From Margaritifera margaritifera (Eukaryota; Mollusca; Bivalvia; Unionida; Margaritiferidae), in contig JAQPZY010000542.1 in NCBI GenBank assembly GCA_029931535.1, positions 62,001 through 126,000 of the forward strand: a stretch of DNA of 64,000 nt. The letters are read 5' to 3'. Below, piece by piece: positions 36,260 through 47,609 of the stretch. The notes below the pieces were generated by a model. It saw only the letters and a list, made by a program, of their open reading frames with translations. It had not been told where the DNA came from and made no database searches. Within the stretch, counting starts at the first letter, position 1; each line of letters opens with the position of its first letter. A program made the translations under genes and the position numbers.

Positions 36260-37385
36260 TAGTATCCAGATATAATCTGATTGTGTTTTATTCTACGTAT
36301 ATCTGTACAATTTCTCACATGCTGAAATATGTACACCTATGTATAGAGGGCTCCGGAATGTTTTTCCAAGCACTCATGCTTTGGACAAGTGAGTTGCAAT
36401 AGTTACTCTTTCCCGTCCTCATTATACTCAACGCTCTACACTGCTGATACTTTTGCTAAAGAACCACATGCACCTACGCATGTTAGATGATAAAATGTTC
36501 TAATGCACGACCCCTTAGATAAAAATATAAAAAGAGACAAGGTTAGTAATTAGAGAAATTGCCGTTGCATGCATAGCCCTTGATTTCGTAGTGACATTCG
36601 CATTTGTTTTTTTTTTTGTTTTTTTGTGTTTTTTTTGTTTTGATTCCTTTCAGTACTCTAGAAATCATTTTAATGTTGATACATTTTCCTTTCAACAAGC
36701 TATCATACATCTTTATGAGTTAGATAAGGGAGAAGTCAACAACAAGACAATGGCAAAATTTTATGATTTTCGTCTTATCGGATATTGTTACGCTTGCCAC
36801 AGATCACCGGTATTTTCAAGACTGTGCCGCTTTTTTTAATACATTGTCACACCAAAGCAAACATGCAGCAGATGTTTCTATAAGTATGTAATTACTTTTT
36901 TTTAAATAGCATAACTTGCATCTGAAAGAATTACAACCGTCTCAATGTCCACCAACTTTCGTACTAAATTATCCTTTTTGGTCAAACCACCATTCTAGTG
37001 AGCTACTTGCAAAACAATTGGCATTCTCTGTCTTTTAACTTCTCAGAGTTCTGACTCGTAAAGATGTGTGATAGTTCGTTGAAGGGAAACTTTATCAACA
37101 TCAAAATGACGCCCAAATTACTGAAACGTTTCACTGAAAATGCAAACACCATTAATAAATCGAGGGCAAGATGTGAAACTGAAACATAATATGTTTATGA
37201 GTTTTACCCATTTTAGTATAAAACTGACACCTGTGTTTCTAGAGTGACAACTAGTATGTAAATTAGGCACAAGTTATCTATAATTGACTCACGTTAAATG
37301 TTAAGGGATTTTGAACTTCATCGCTTATTAAGGGTAGAAAATGCATTCCGATTTATTCTTTGTGAGCTAGAACAAATAAATGAAA
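36260..37385. other. Intergenic DNA, no supported gene
   Basis: T-rich DNA near 36605-36645. An 82-codon frame at 36591-36839 begins in this low-complexity stretch and has no recognisable domain. Confidence 0.4.
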
Positions 37386-37905
37386 ACTGCTTTACATTTC
37401 AGGCATGGACACTATATTTTGGTGAAGACATTTGACTTAACCCCATTCGCGTCTCTATGAAATTATTTCTCTTTAGCACCTTGACAACAATGATAAACCA
37501 ACTGTGATGCATTGCTTGAATCGGACTTGCTTTGTGGTCAGATAGAGTAAAATAGTGTACAAAATGTCAAAAATGTAATTTACTGTAAGAGATTAGGTCA
37601 TCATAATCCTACTGCTGTCTTAAGTCGCATATATTTATATGATCAGAGAGTCAGGTGAATTTACGAAAAGGGACGGTGGGGTGTACTGAAAAGCGAGTTT
37701 AATATTCTAAGATTCCATTCAGGAGCAAACTCGGTATATAATACAAAGAAATTTGTCTTTTCCTGCGTAAATGCCGGATATATGTTGTCCTTGTGGAAAA
37801 AAGAAACGATATATTTCAACTCGTTGCTTGGCCAATCATTAAAATATCACATTTTTGTACCACACAATGAAATATATCTGGTATTTACGCAGGGAAAGAA
37901 AATAT
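37386..37905. repeat. Dispersed repeat with terminal hairpin, copy 2
   Basis: Collinear, diverged copy of 17088-17562 in the same orientation. The terminal hairpin is rebuilt with its own compensated sequence: arms 37757-37782 and 37873-37898 (26 bp, 3 mismatches). The loop is larger by about 50 bp than in copy 1. A (CT)n run follows, as in copy 1. Confidence 0.75.
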
Positions 37906-37950
37906 CATCTCTCTCTTTCTCTCTCTCTCTCTTTATATATGTATATATAT
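37906..37950. repeat. (CT)n/(TA)n microsatellite
   Basis: Interrupted CT repeats then TATATG repeats, at the hairpin end of the dispersed repeat, as at 17.56 kb. Confidence 0.85.
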
Positions 37951-38579
37951 AAAGGAATCTTGCTGCACGATAACTCATTCTCTAATCAATCAGAATGTAA
38001 TGCTCATTTATATGCACTATCCTATTGGATTTCTATTTTGAAATGCAAAGTATATACATGAAATTATATTTATATATTGACACCTACATACCAAACGGAG
38101 AAGAAAGCGCTTATCAACGAATCACACATGGTATGTATGAATACATGATTATATGAAAGAAATTAATATATGATGACACCAGTATAATCAGACATGTTAG
38201 AGAAGAATTATAATTCGTTCCAAGTAAGACCAGAACGGCAGCTCTCATGCACCAGCATTTTTTTTTTAGTTGAATAAAGCATTATATAAATTACCTAAAA
38301 CTTAATTAAGGAGTGATGACAAATTAAAAAACACGTATCCCAACTGATCTTAAGTGACGTAGGTAAACAACTCTACTGCCTGTACAGGTCGTTTGACCCC
38401 AAGATCGTCCTCGTTTTGAGTTGTCGTGTATGTTATTTTTACATTGAAATTTTTTTTTTAAAAGTTAACAAAATCAATTGATAGAGTTACTGCTAAAGTC
38501 GAAACTTTTCTCTATTTTCCTTTACCTTTTTGCGAATCGCTTAAAAAATGAGGCTAAAGGAAAAGAATTGGATGTGCGC

Positions 38580-39570
38580 TTGATGGCATTTTCGCGTTAT
38601 AGAGGCTCGCGGTGAATATGCTTTTCCTTAATGGTTTAAGCACAAGTATTGATTCCATTCTTATTGATAAATTTGTTATGATCCAGTGGATACATACTTG
38701 TTTTTTGTGATCTTGTATAAATCCATGTGCTCGTTTTCGCTCTTTATGTAGTAAATTTCGTGTTCCATCTCAGTTTGTTCAAATTATTGTTGTTGATGTT
38801 TTGTTTGTTTTTTATATACAGTGCATGGTGTTATTCGTGACGAACAACTGGCTTTGATACTCCCTTAGCCTTATTAATTTGGTTGCTGTTATCAAGAAGG
38901 ATGGAATACATTTTCGACCTAAGCTCAACAAATTCACTTCTTAGTTTTCTATTGTATTCGTCCTTGAATTGTCCTACTAATTTTGTATTTGCGTTACTGA
39001 AAATCGAACGGTCAGCAGAATAATCACTTGTGAATATTTTATTCTTTTGAATTATATCAACATTTAAATATGTGTATGTGTATAACTAATTCATATTCTC
39101 AACATATTCCTTTTTAAAATGATTATAATAAAAGTCATACATTTAAAACTTAGAGAGATCCAGCAGAGACTGTCCAATATAAATGGGGCTATTTTAGCAT
39201 AAATGTAAGCTTTACGAAATGAATTGCTACCAAATATTTGTATTGATACAAGTCCTGGGTCTATTAGCATTCTTTAGATTTTCCTTGCTTCTGAGGCCCT
39301 GAATAATTCAACATTAACTCTATTTCTCAGTTTCTCCATGGTTTTGCCGAATGCAGATTATTCATCAGTTTGAAGAAATCTTTTTCAAACTCGTTATGGA
39401 TTTGGTCCACAAGGCATTATTAAACTGGATGCATAGTGCCATCCATTTTGACTGGTTAAACTGCAAAACCGTATGGACTTTTGTTATTTTTGTACCTAGA
39501 TCCAAATATAAGTTTAGACTGGAGTAGTGAACCACATATTCTTTGTATGACTCATAACTGTATCATTTGT
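38580..39570 (-). pseudogene. polB: Element C: Polinton-type DNA polymerase B, palm and C-terminus
   Basis: Minus-strand fragments in order: EYVVHYSSLNLYLDLGTKIT and VHTVLQFNQSKWM (39.45-39.57 kb); FFKLMNN and, after a one-base shift, SAFGKTMEKLRNRVNV (39.31-39.38 kb), the conserved Kx3NSxYG-equivalent motif B; PIYIGQSLLDLSK and MYDFYYNHFKKEY (39.1-39.2 kb); LVGQFKDEYNRKLRSEFVEL then RSKMYSI and KAKGV (38.88-38.99 kb), the C-terminal block; and SQKTSMYPLDHNKF (38.7 kb). The sequence is clearly different from the PolB of elements A and B, so this is another lineage. No intact catalytic YxDTDS motif was found. Numerous frameshifts. Confidence 0.75.
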
Positions 39571-39609
39571 ATTAGTTTGTTTTTTGCACTTTAAACAATA
39601 TGATTTCAT
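39514..39609 (-). CDS. Element C: tiny CxxC protein, DUF5679-like
   Basis: An ATG at 39607-39609 opens MKSYCLKCKKQTNTND and continues for 31 codons, overlapping the start of the PolB fragment in another frame. 'M(K)xYCxKCKxxT' matches small single zinc-knuckle proteins (DUF5679-like) that occur in Polintons and large DNA viruses. The second CxxC expected downstream is missing, so it is truncated or chance. Low confidence. Confidence 0.35.
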   Translation of the reverse strand: MKSYCLKCKKQTNTNDTVMSHTKNMWFTTPV

Positions 39610-40093
39610 GTATTATGTAAGTATGTTATATTATATTTGCGTATTGTTTCATTGTGTGCTCAGTGACAAGATTTAGCTGTTATTTGAAATCAAGCAAATA
39701 TATCTTGGCTTTTCATCTCTATCTGTGTATGATATAATTCACATAATAATAATCGCACATAATACTATTCACACGTTGTATTTAAGAAGATTTGCTTACC
39801 ACTCATATATTTTAAAAAAAACACAGGTGGAGGTAGCCCAAATGAATACAAAATATTCATTTTATGTGATTTGGGGATGATTATAAATAGCCACGCAGTG
39901 CGTTCCATAACCTTTGAAAAAATCTTCTAAACTAACTATAATACTTTCATTTTGTTTAATTTTGTTTCGAAACATACCTTTATTTAAGCAACCTCTATAG
40001 TTTTTTATGCTATTTTAATATATATTTTTCATAATCTCTTAAATTGTAATATTCCTAAGAGGTTTTAATACATTTTTATGAATGGTGTTCCCT

Positions 40094-40465
40094 TTAAAAA
40101 ATAAATTTTCCTATTGTTCCTCTCAGTGCTATTCCTTTCCTAAAAAGATTTTCCAAAATACATGATATAACTAAGTCTGCTGCCCCCGCAAGTAGAGGTA
40201 ATATAGGAAGCAACCCACCTTGTTTTTCGTTTGTTTGTGGGTTGTTTTTTTTTAAAGTTCTGCACCTGAAAAGTTTATATCTACACCATGGCCTTTTGTT
40301 TTCATTATTCGTTTTATTTCTGTGTTTGTTAGCATCAATTCATCTGAGCAGTGTAACTAGTTTGTATCAAGTCTTATTGCGAGATGGTTGTTTTTCTTTT
40401 GTGCATATTCTTTGATTTTCTTGTTTTGGTGTTGGCTTAAACTCAGTCGACATTGATTGTATGTC
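40094..40465 (-). pseudogene. Element C: pX-like small capsid-associated protein
   Basis: It has the same layout as in elements A and B: LSQHQNKKIKEYAQKKNNHL, AIRLDTN, then DELMLTNTEIKRIMKTKGHG, VDINFSGAEL, and after a shift at an A-run, KQGGLLPILPLLAGAADLVI. The TAA is at 40094-40096. The pattern of a helix, a 'xIRL' strand, an 'LMLTxTxI' segment, a 'VDIxxS' strand and a hydrophobic Gly/Leu/Pro tail identifies one family in three copies. One in-frame stop and one homopolymer shift make it a pseudogene. Confidence 0.55.
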
Positions 40466-40494
40466 ATCTTATATTATTATATTTTATCAAAATC

Positions 40495-40682
40495 GTTTTT
40501 TTCAGAACTCTTCGTATTGATACACCGGAACCTGGAGTTTCTTTTGATATTGCACGGCGAACCGCTCCTGTGGCTGCTGCCAAACCTAATGCTGGCAGTA
40601 CTTTTCACAATGTCGTTGGAGCAAGTTTGCTTTTTATAACAGGTCTAGTAGTGGAAAAGATAGAACCGCCTTGCTTGAACAT
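40495..40682 (-). pseudogene. Element C: second small hydrophobic protein
   Basis: From the ATG at 40680-40682, FKQGGSIFSTTRPVIKSKLA is followed by an in-frame TGA and then KVLPALGLAAATGAVRRAIS and a Gly/Ser tail. The 'GGxxF...VLPALGxAAxTGA' pattern resembles a second minor capsid-type protein that in Polintons lies between the MCP and the pX-like gene, which is its position here. Assignment by order and composition only. Confidence 0.4.
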
Positions 40683-40988
40683 ATTTTGTTATCTTTTATA
40701 TTAAAACTCATAATTTCTCTTGTTTGCAATCATTCATTTTCGTAGTTGTGTTTTAGTCAGAAAAATTGTATCATAACAACCTTTAATTTGATTGACTTTT
40801 AATATTATTGGTATTGGTTTATATTTTAAAGAAGCGTTTTTTAATATTTATTTTTGTTCATTTGATAATGAAACGGGAAATTTGGTATAACTCATAATAA
40901 TATATGTTTATATGATAGCACTCATCTTACCATTTATTGTATTTAATGTTAGGTAACGGTCACTTCAGATAACAGGATAACATTGATA

Positions 40989-41327
40989 TCAAGCATCTGC
41001 TAGAGGATCTCCATATTGAAAATGTCCACCTTCCTCCCATGCAACCTCAATATCACTGGTGCTTGTTATAAGTTTTTCATGATACTGGCTAACATCAAAA
41101 TGAAATATGGGATATAGAGTTCCCAAATAAAAAATACTTATATCTGTGCCAGTGTCAAGGTCTGTGTATCTATTTACAGTCTTTCCAAACATCATATAGG
41201 CTTTTGAATAATTTATATTTGGATTGCATTGTAATGCCCGGTCAGGATGTTGAACACTATTAATTCTAATAACAATTCGTCTTAAATTTGCATTTTCAAA
41301 TACCACTTTGTTTTGAGATAAATGCAT
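40989..41327 (-). pseudogene. Element C: major capsid protein C-terminal fragment
   Basis: This 113-codon minus-strand frame (ATG at 41325-41327) contains LRRIVIRINSVQHPDRALQC, YSKAYMMF and YTDLDTGTDISIF. LGTLYPIFHFDVSQYHEKL and TSTSDIEVAWEEGG follow. The 'TLYPI(F/Y)xFDVSxxxEKL' block is the conserved second-jelly-roll end of Polinton/adintovirus MCPs, and elements A and B have 'DFTTLYPIYYF' and 'DFHTLYPIYYF' at the same place. The N-terminal two thirds are not visible upstream. It is open and undamaged over this length. Confidence 0.7.
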
Positions 41328-41349
41328 ATAGTTTGTTTATATTAAGTCA

Positions 41350-43240
41350 GGTTTTCAAGTTATATAATGCTTATTTCATGGATGCAGACACCGCGCTAAA
41401 GTTGATAAAGACGAAACGCATATAATTGCATGTGAAATTTACTTTGAGCTGATGCAAACATCTCAAGTCATTGGAAAAAAAAAATCTCGAAAACTCGGTT
41501 GCATAAATGGTTATAATGTAAACAAAGCTATTCCCTATGCAGAGTATCAGCACTGTCGATCATCGTCATTTTCCTATTCATAGTAAAGTATAGTCTGCGC
41601 TCTACTAATAAATTAAATAAACCGCGTGGCCGTTTTCCACATAATGTTCTACATAGAGTCCAAAGTACACACGTTAGGTTGATTCCACTGTTAATCTTTC
41701 TCACTAAAGGGTACATATTTGTAAAATAAATAGCTTTAAACTTTTGTCGAAATAGTACTGAAATTACTCAGCACAGACTGTAACAATACACCCCAGTGGA
41801 AGATGAATTTTCCGCACGGCCAATTATACCACAACATTAGCGTTCAGACACAGGCAATTATATCAAGAATGGGTAACTAAAATGTAATGATAGCAATAAG
41901 TATGCTTAGGATGGCAAGCCAATAAAAACTGTTTCAGTACCAGTCACCAGTGTGTACGGCTTCGGGCACGGACTAAACCGTGAATATATATTAACTCCCC
42001 AATACCATGTACGTCCAAGTTCACAAGGAAAGTTGGACTGTTCCCCAAGCTGCTTACCAAACCCATAGGATCACTACGCAAGTTATACATGCAGCTGCGA
42101 TGTTTATATATCCTATTACATATTCTGCAGATTATTTTGATGATATAGTTTACTTTGTATACAGTGCACTCATGCTATAATTACTTGCAATCGAAGAACT
42201 AACTCTTAATAGCATGACAAACACAGTTCATATTTATCTCCCTTTGGAAGACAGAACTTGTAATTTCAGTAATTTCTGAATATTGAAGTCTGTCGGATCT
42301 AATCATTGAAGAGTAGTGTACGTATTGCTGATTCTGTATTGCAGTGAGATATTAAAGTAACATTTATTTTATACAAAATATTGCTAAGTTCTTTTTTTGA
42401 TCGTAATTAAACACTCTAAAGTCAATAGTGTACTTATTAGTCTAGAATAACCAATCCATAGACTAGTAGCAAATGCAACTAAATAATTACAATTATTGAG
42501 TGTAATTATATGAGGTGTTACTTCGTTAATTGTATGTATAATTGACAATTTGTTATCGTCTGGCATGCATTCCTCATCATTATATATAAGAAGGAACAAC
42601 GACAGTTTTAGCGAATTATTTCGAGACCAGTTTAATTTGTGCTATGAAATTTGTATAACTTGAACCAGAAATTTCAATGCACATAAAAAGATTGCCAGGC
42701 CTGTATATTTAATATAATGTGAAAACAATAAATATAGCTTGGCTTCAGTGCTCAGACGTTTTGTATGTTTTATTCTTAACAAGAAAAATCAGTTGCTTTT
42801 GAACAATATAATTGTAAGTTCAGTATTGCAATTTTATATATTGTACATATTATTTAGGACTGGAATGTTTGATATTTATTTGACAGCAATTTTGAAAATT
42901 ATGCCAATGTGGAAATGAGTGAATAAATATTTATGTCCAGTAGAATTAACTGTGCCTTTGACCTTGAATTACAATTCAGAGTAGGGCACTTGTTCCACAC
43001 ACGTCGTTCCCTGAAATAAATGTGCATACAGACAGTGTCGTCCAACCAGAGTTCCGTGTGTCTCTGATATATCTAAACAGAGCGAATGTCGGATAAAGGT
43101 CTGTACAACTGAGTGGTACTGATTACTGCCGCTCCTTTCCATTTTCTTTATTTCTTTCTTCCCTCCAAAATACGCGTGAACTATATCGTTATACACCATT
43201 TATTCTCAGACGATAATGTAAGTATGTTTATTTTGTACTT
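41350..43240. other. Intergenic DNA, no supported gene
   Basis: AT-rich. The N-terminal part of the element C MCP was looked for at 41.3-42.5 kb on the minus strand and not recognised. Confidence 0.4.
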
Positions 43241-43245
43241 TCGAG

Positions 43246-46200
43246 ATGACGCTAGAATGCGTTGACGATGAAGTGTACAATTTTCAAGATTTTGATGAAG
43301 ACAACGAAAACCTACTTAACCGATGCAAATATTATTTGGTCGGTCCAAAACATACGCACAGTTACACACAAGTCTTCAAAACAAATCCACCAATTTGTTC
43401 ACCCTAGAGACGGACACAATGTTCTTTCTCTGTAGATGATGTTTGCCAAGCTAATTTTTATAGAGTAATGAAGTTGAAAAGGAAATTGAAGTTAACGCCT
43501 TCGAAACCCCTGCGAGTAGCCACCCAGACAGAGAGCGAAACAGATAACACCAATCATATGACAGTGAAGCAATTAAGAACCCCACAGCTACAAACACAAT
43601 GCTAGTTGAGTCCAGTCAAATAAAACAACAGGAAACCACTGGTTCAAGTGGTCATATAAACAGTATGACTCATTAGATACCCAGTTATACTACCGAGAAA
43701 ATGGTTAAATCAGACCCACCAAAAGAGAAGCAAGCCCCTGGCACCCTACTTAGTACATCTCCCTCCAAGCACTCCAGTCAATCAATCTAATCTTGACCAT
43801 CTTGTTGAACAGTTTCATAGACATTTTGGTTTACTTGGCGACTTTGGCGATATCAGCGAGAGAGGGACAAAAATTGAAGAATTTGTTTAAAAACGCAATA
43901 GCTGCATTTTCAAATCCGTATACATATTGCATCTTGCCACATAATCCCAATCAATTTTGGATCGGACCATCTGCAATCAATACCTTTTACTTGACTTATC
44001 TTGAAAAGTTCGGGACCACCTCTATGGTAGCGACCACTTTCCAATATACATAAAAAGTAATACTCCCGAACCTCAAGAACTAGGGCAGACATGTAAATTA
44101 AACAAGGTAGATTTGGAAATGTTTGAATCCATCTGCAATGAAATTAAACGATTAATCGTTTTGACAATGTAGTTGATCTAATACCCATATTTACAAAGTG
44201 TACCCCATTCTGAGGATACAATACTAAACACTTCTGCGAGTACTAAACGTGTCAACATACTATGGTTTAATGATGCATGCAAAAACGCCATGATGGAATG
44301 GAAACATGGAGAGTCCATGTCTCTAGGTTGAATATTCTCTCCTCTATTAAATCAGTATGGAATATGATACGGAAAATCATTGGCAGAAAGAAAAAATACA
44401 GCTGTATGAAACACTTAACGAAAGCTGTTGGAATGGTCAATACCGTACCAGAAATTTCCGATACATTCTTGAAACACTCCTCACAAGAGGATTATTCTGA
44501 AAACCTCGGCATGTTAAAAGCCTGAAAGAAATGGTTTCTCGAAATTTCAAATCTACTAATGCTGAAGATTGCAAAAAAACTTAGCTCTCAGAGAACTGCA
44601 ACACTATTTTCATTGAGATGATAACACTTCAACAGGACCAGAGGATATCCACTATACAAATCTGAAACACCTACCTGATAAAGATCTCAAAGAATAAAAA
44701 TTTTCAATACAATGTGGGAAACTGGCTACTTTCCGCAGCAACGGTGAAACAGGTAACAAAACCTAGAGGTGACCATATCAACGCTTGCAGTCATCGCCCC
44801 ATATCACTAACAAGCTGCATTAACTACCATCAGACGTTATATTAGATTTAGACGCCAGAGAGGCTTTCTTCTCAGTCTTCAGGCGCTTAGTAAAGAAGCG
44901 TTTATATAGAGAGAGAAAAAACAAGATATATTTGCCGTCATTTTAGACTTGGATAAAGCTTGTGATACCACATAGAAATGTGGCATAACTAATTACCTAT
45001 TCAACCTATCTAATTTTATCTCCAATTTTTCGAAATATAAAAATGTGAGAGTTAAGGTAGACACCACCCTTATTGAAAGCTACAGAGTAATGGGTCTACC
45101 TTATGGCAGCAGAATGTCAGTCACCATATTCAACATTAATATTAATAGCAGAGTACAATGCCCTAATTTGTCAATAGATCAAAACGTATGCATATTGTTG
45201 AATGTCAACTACATGCAAGCTTAAATAAAGTTCAGCAATGGGGTTAGAGAGACAAAAAAGGGGGGATGTTAAAATTTTCGAAATCCAAATCTGCTTGTAA
45301 GGGCTTATGCCGATTACATCGAATTCTTGATGACCAAAAGCTATGTCGTGATGGTTGTCCTATTTCTCTTAGGGTTTATTTTCGACTGTAAACTAACTTT
45401 CCTTTCATATATTCGATACATCAGGGACAAATGTTAAAAAGTCTTGGGTTTAATAAGAGTCGTGGCAAGCACGTATTGCGAAGCATATCGGAAGTTCTGG
45501 TTTCAGTTTTACAGGTTACTGTTAGGATCTATCTTCGAGCATGGCGCGAATTGTACAGAGAAGCTTGCAAATATTGACTGTGACTGTGTATCGGATGCTT
45601 GATCCAATACACAGTCAGAGATTTAGACTTTGTCTGGGTTCATTTAGAGCTTATTCTTCCTAAAGACTCTATGCTTAGGCAAACGAGCAATCACTTTATG
45701 TCAGGCGAACAAAACTGGTTTATCAGAATACTACCAAGCTATCTTCTAATAAATCTAAGCCCGCATACGATGTAATATTTAGTCCAAAAGACCAAAGCCA
45801 GTACACTCAGTAACCTAATTTCATTTCACCACTGGGCATACAAATTTGTCATCACTAAGAAACAACAAAAATCCATGATGCAAATATTGCAATATTCTAT
45901 GTTTCAAAACTGCCACCTTGTTTATCAACCACCCGCCCAACTTCCGCCAGAACACAAGTTTTGCCAATTCAACAAAATCCTCTCCCTTCTCAAAGAAATT
46001 TTAATGAGCGCAGAATCTGCTACGGTGGCCATACGTCCCTGTATATACGCTGTTCGAAGGATGTAGCCAATGTTGGCGCTACAGGTTCAACACTCCCATG
46101 ACACCATTGTGAGCCGGTTATCGGATAGGGCTTAATTTTTACCACAGAAGGTACACGAATCCTCAGACCTTTGAACTACATTGAAACCTATCAAAAACAC

Positions 46201-47029
46201 ATTTGATTATTTGTTAGGCTTTTCGTTTCACACTGAAAGCCTTGCAAAACTTTAAATCTGATAACCCGTTAATATCCTAGGTTTTACAGAAACATGATTA
46301 TCTCATAGACTCTGGAAACAGTCTACGTTGGTGTCTGCTGCATATTTACATTGGTATTAAGGGTAATGAAAAGGCATAAAAAGCAGCCAAAGCTGCCCAG
46401 AAGTCACTCTTTTCCGAATGGACCATTCCAAATAATGATTTCAAATATTATATAAATCAGCATGTTCTTCATACTTGACAAAATATAATGAAAACAATCT
46501 TCAGAGCATAAGAGTATTTAGAAAGTGGCATCGCTCATATTTAACAAATCGCAGAGATGAGATGGTATTGTGCCGACTGCGTATCGGACACACATACCTG
46601 ACTCTTGCATAACACAGTGCGTATCCTGCTAGTGTCCACTGACAGTGGGATACATTATTATCGACTTTGTTGACTTCCACCCTGTGATACAGAAGCATTT
46701 TGATTAGAACTCAGTGAAGAACGTTTATGATGAAGAACCACCAGACAAAATGTTGGACTTTTTGGTTAATGATGTTTATATATTACAGTTTTACCATATG
46801 TTATAAGGACTTTACATGTTTTATATTTATGTTATATACCTTTGACAGAATTTTAGCATATTTACATCTAAAATATTCTTTCTTGTTGTACTTCATGTTT
46901 ACATTTTTGGAATGGTTTAACCTAAGTTTATGTACAATTCTTCATTTTTGCATTTTTTTAAATTTTACTTTTATCTGGCACCATATAGCCAATTATTGTG
47001 CTAAGGTGCCGTTCACTCCTAGCACACAC
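43246..47029 (+). mobile_element. Jockey-like LINE, nearly full length but decayed
   Basis: Plus-strand order: a hydrophilic Ser/Thr/Gln-rich ORF1 (gag-like) remnant (43.25-43.78 kb). Endonuclease C-terminus: LLGDFGDIS (about 43.83 kb), GSDH (43.96 kb), MFESICNEI (44.12 kb) and NILWFNDACKNAMMEWK (44.25-44.30 kb). Then SIKSVWNMIRKIIGRKKKYS (44.35 kb) and GPEDIHYTNLKHLPDKDLKE (44.64 kb). The reverse transcriptase palm is heavily broken (LDLDKA-like at 44.95 kb, KFSKSKS-like at 45.28 kb). LDPIHSQRFRLCLGSFRAYS lies at 45.6 kb. The RNase H region has ALQNFKSDNPLI and IKGNEKA-like residues (46.2-46.4 kb), then SLFSEWTIPNNDFKYYINQH (46.4 kb). At the C-terminus are RRDEMVLCRLRIGHTYL-like residues and TFWLMMFI (46.55-46.78 kb). 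The 3' UTR ends with ACCATATAGCCA...GGTGCCGTT, followed by (TACA)n. Confidence 0.8.
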
Positions 47030-47444
47030 ATACATACATTCATATACAGATACATACATACATGCATACATATATACATACAGATACATAAATACATACA
47101 TACATACATACATATACAGATACATACATACATACATATACAGATACATACATGCATATAGAGATACATACATACATACATACATGCATACATACATACA
47201 TATACAGATACATACATACATGCATACATATATACATACAGATACATACATACATACATACATATACAGATACATACATGCATACATACATACATATACA
47301 GATACATACATACATACATACATACATACATACAGATACATACATACATACATACATATACAGATACATACATGCATACATACATACATACATACATACA
47401 TACATACATACATACATACATACATACATACATACATACATACA

Positions 47445-47476
<32 letters not shown>

Positions 47477-47600
47477 CAGATACATACAAGTACAGATACA
47501 TACATACATATATATGCAGATACATACATCTATATACACATACATACAAACATACATACATACATACATACATACATACATACATACATACATACATGCA
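47030..47600. repeat. Long (TACA)n tract with CAGA/GCAT variants, LINE tail
   Basis: About 570 bp of TACA units with periodic ATACAGATAC and ATGCATAC variants forming a higher-order pattern. It begins exactly where the LINE 3' UTR ends, so it was probably seeded by the element's repetitive 3' tail. All long reading frames here are artefacts of the repeat. Confidence 0.9.
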
Positions 47601-47609
47601 TACAGGTCT

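Noticed and set aside
36591..36839. 82-codon plus-strand frame starting with a Phe-rich run
   Set aside because: The Phe run is a poly-T stretch, and the remainder matches nothing I know.
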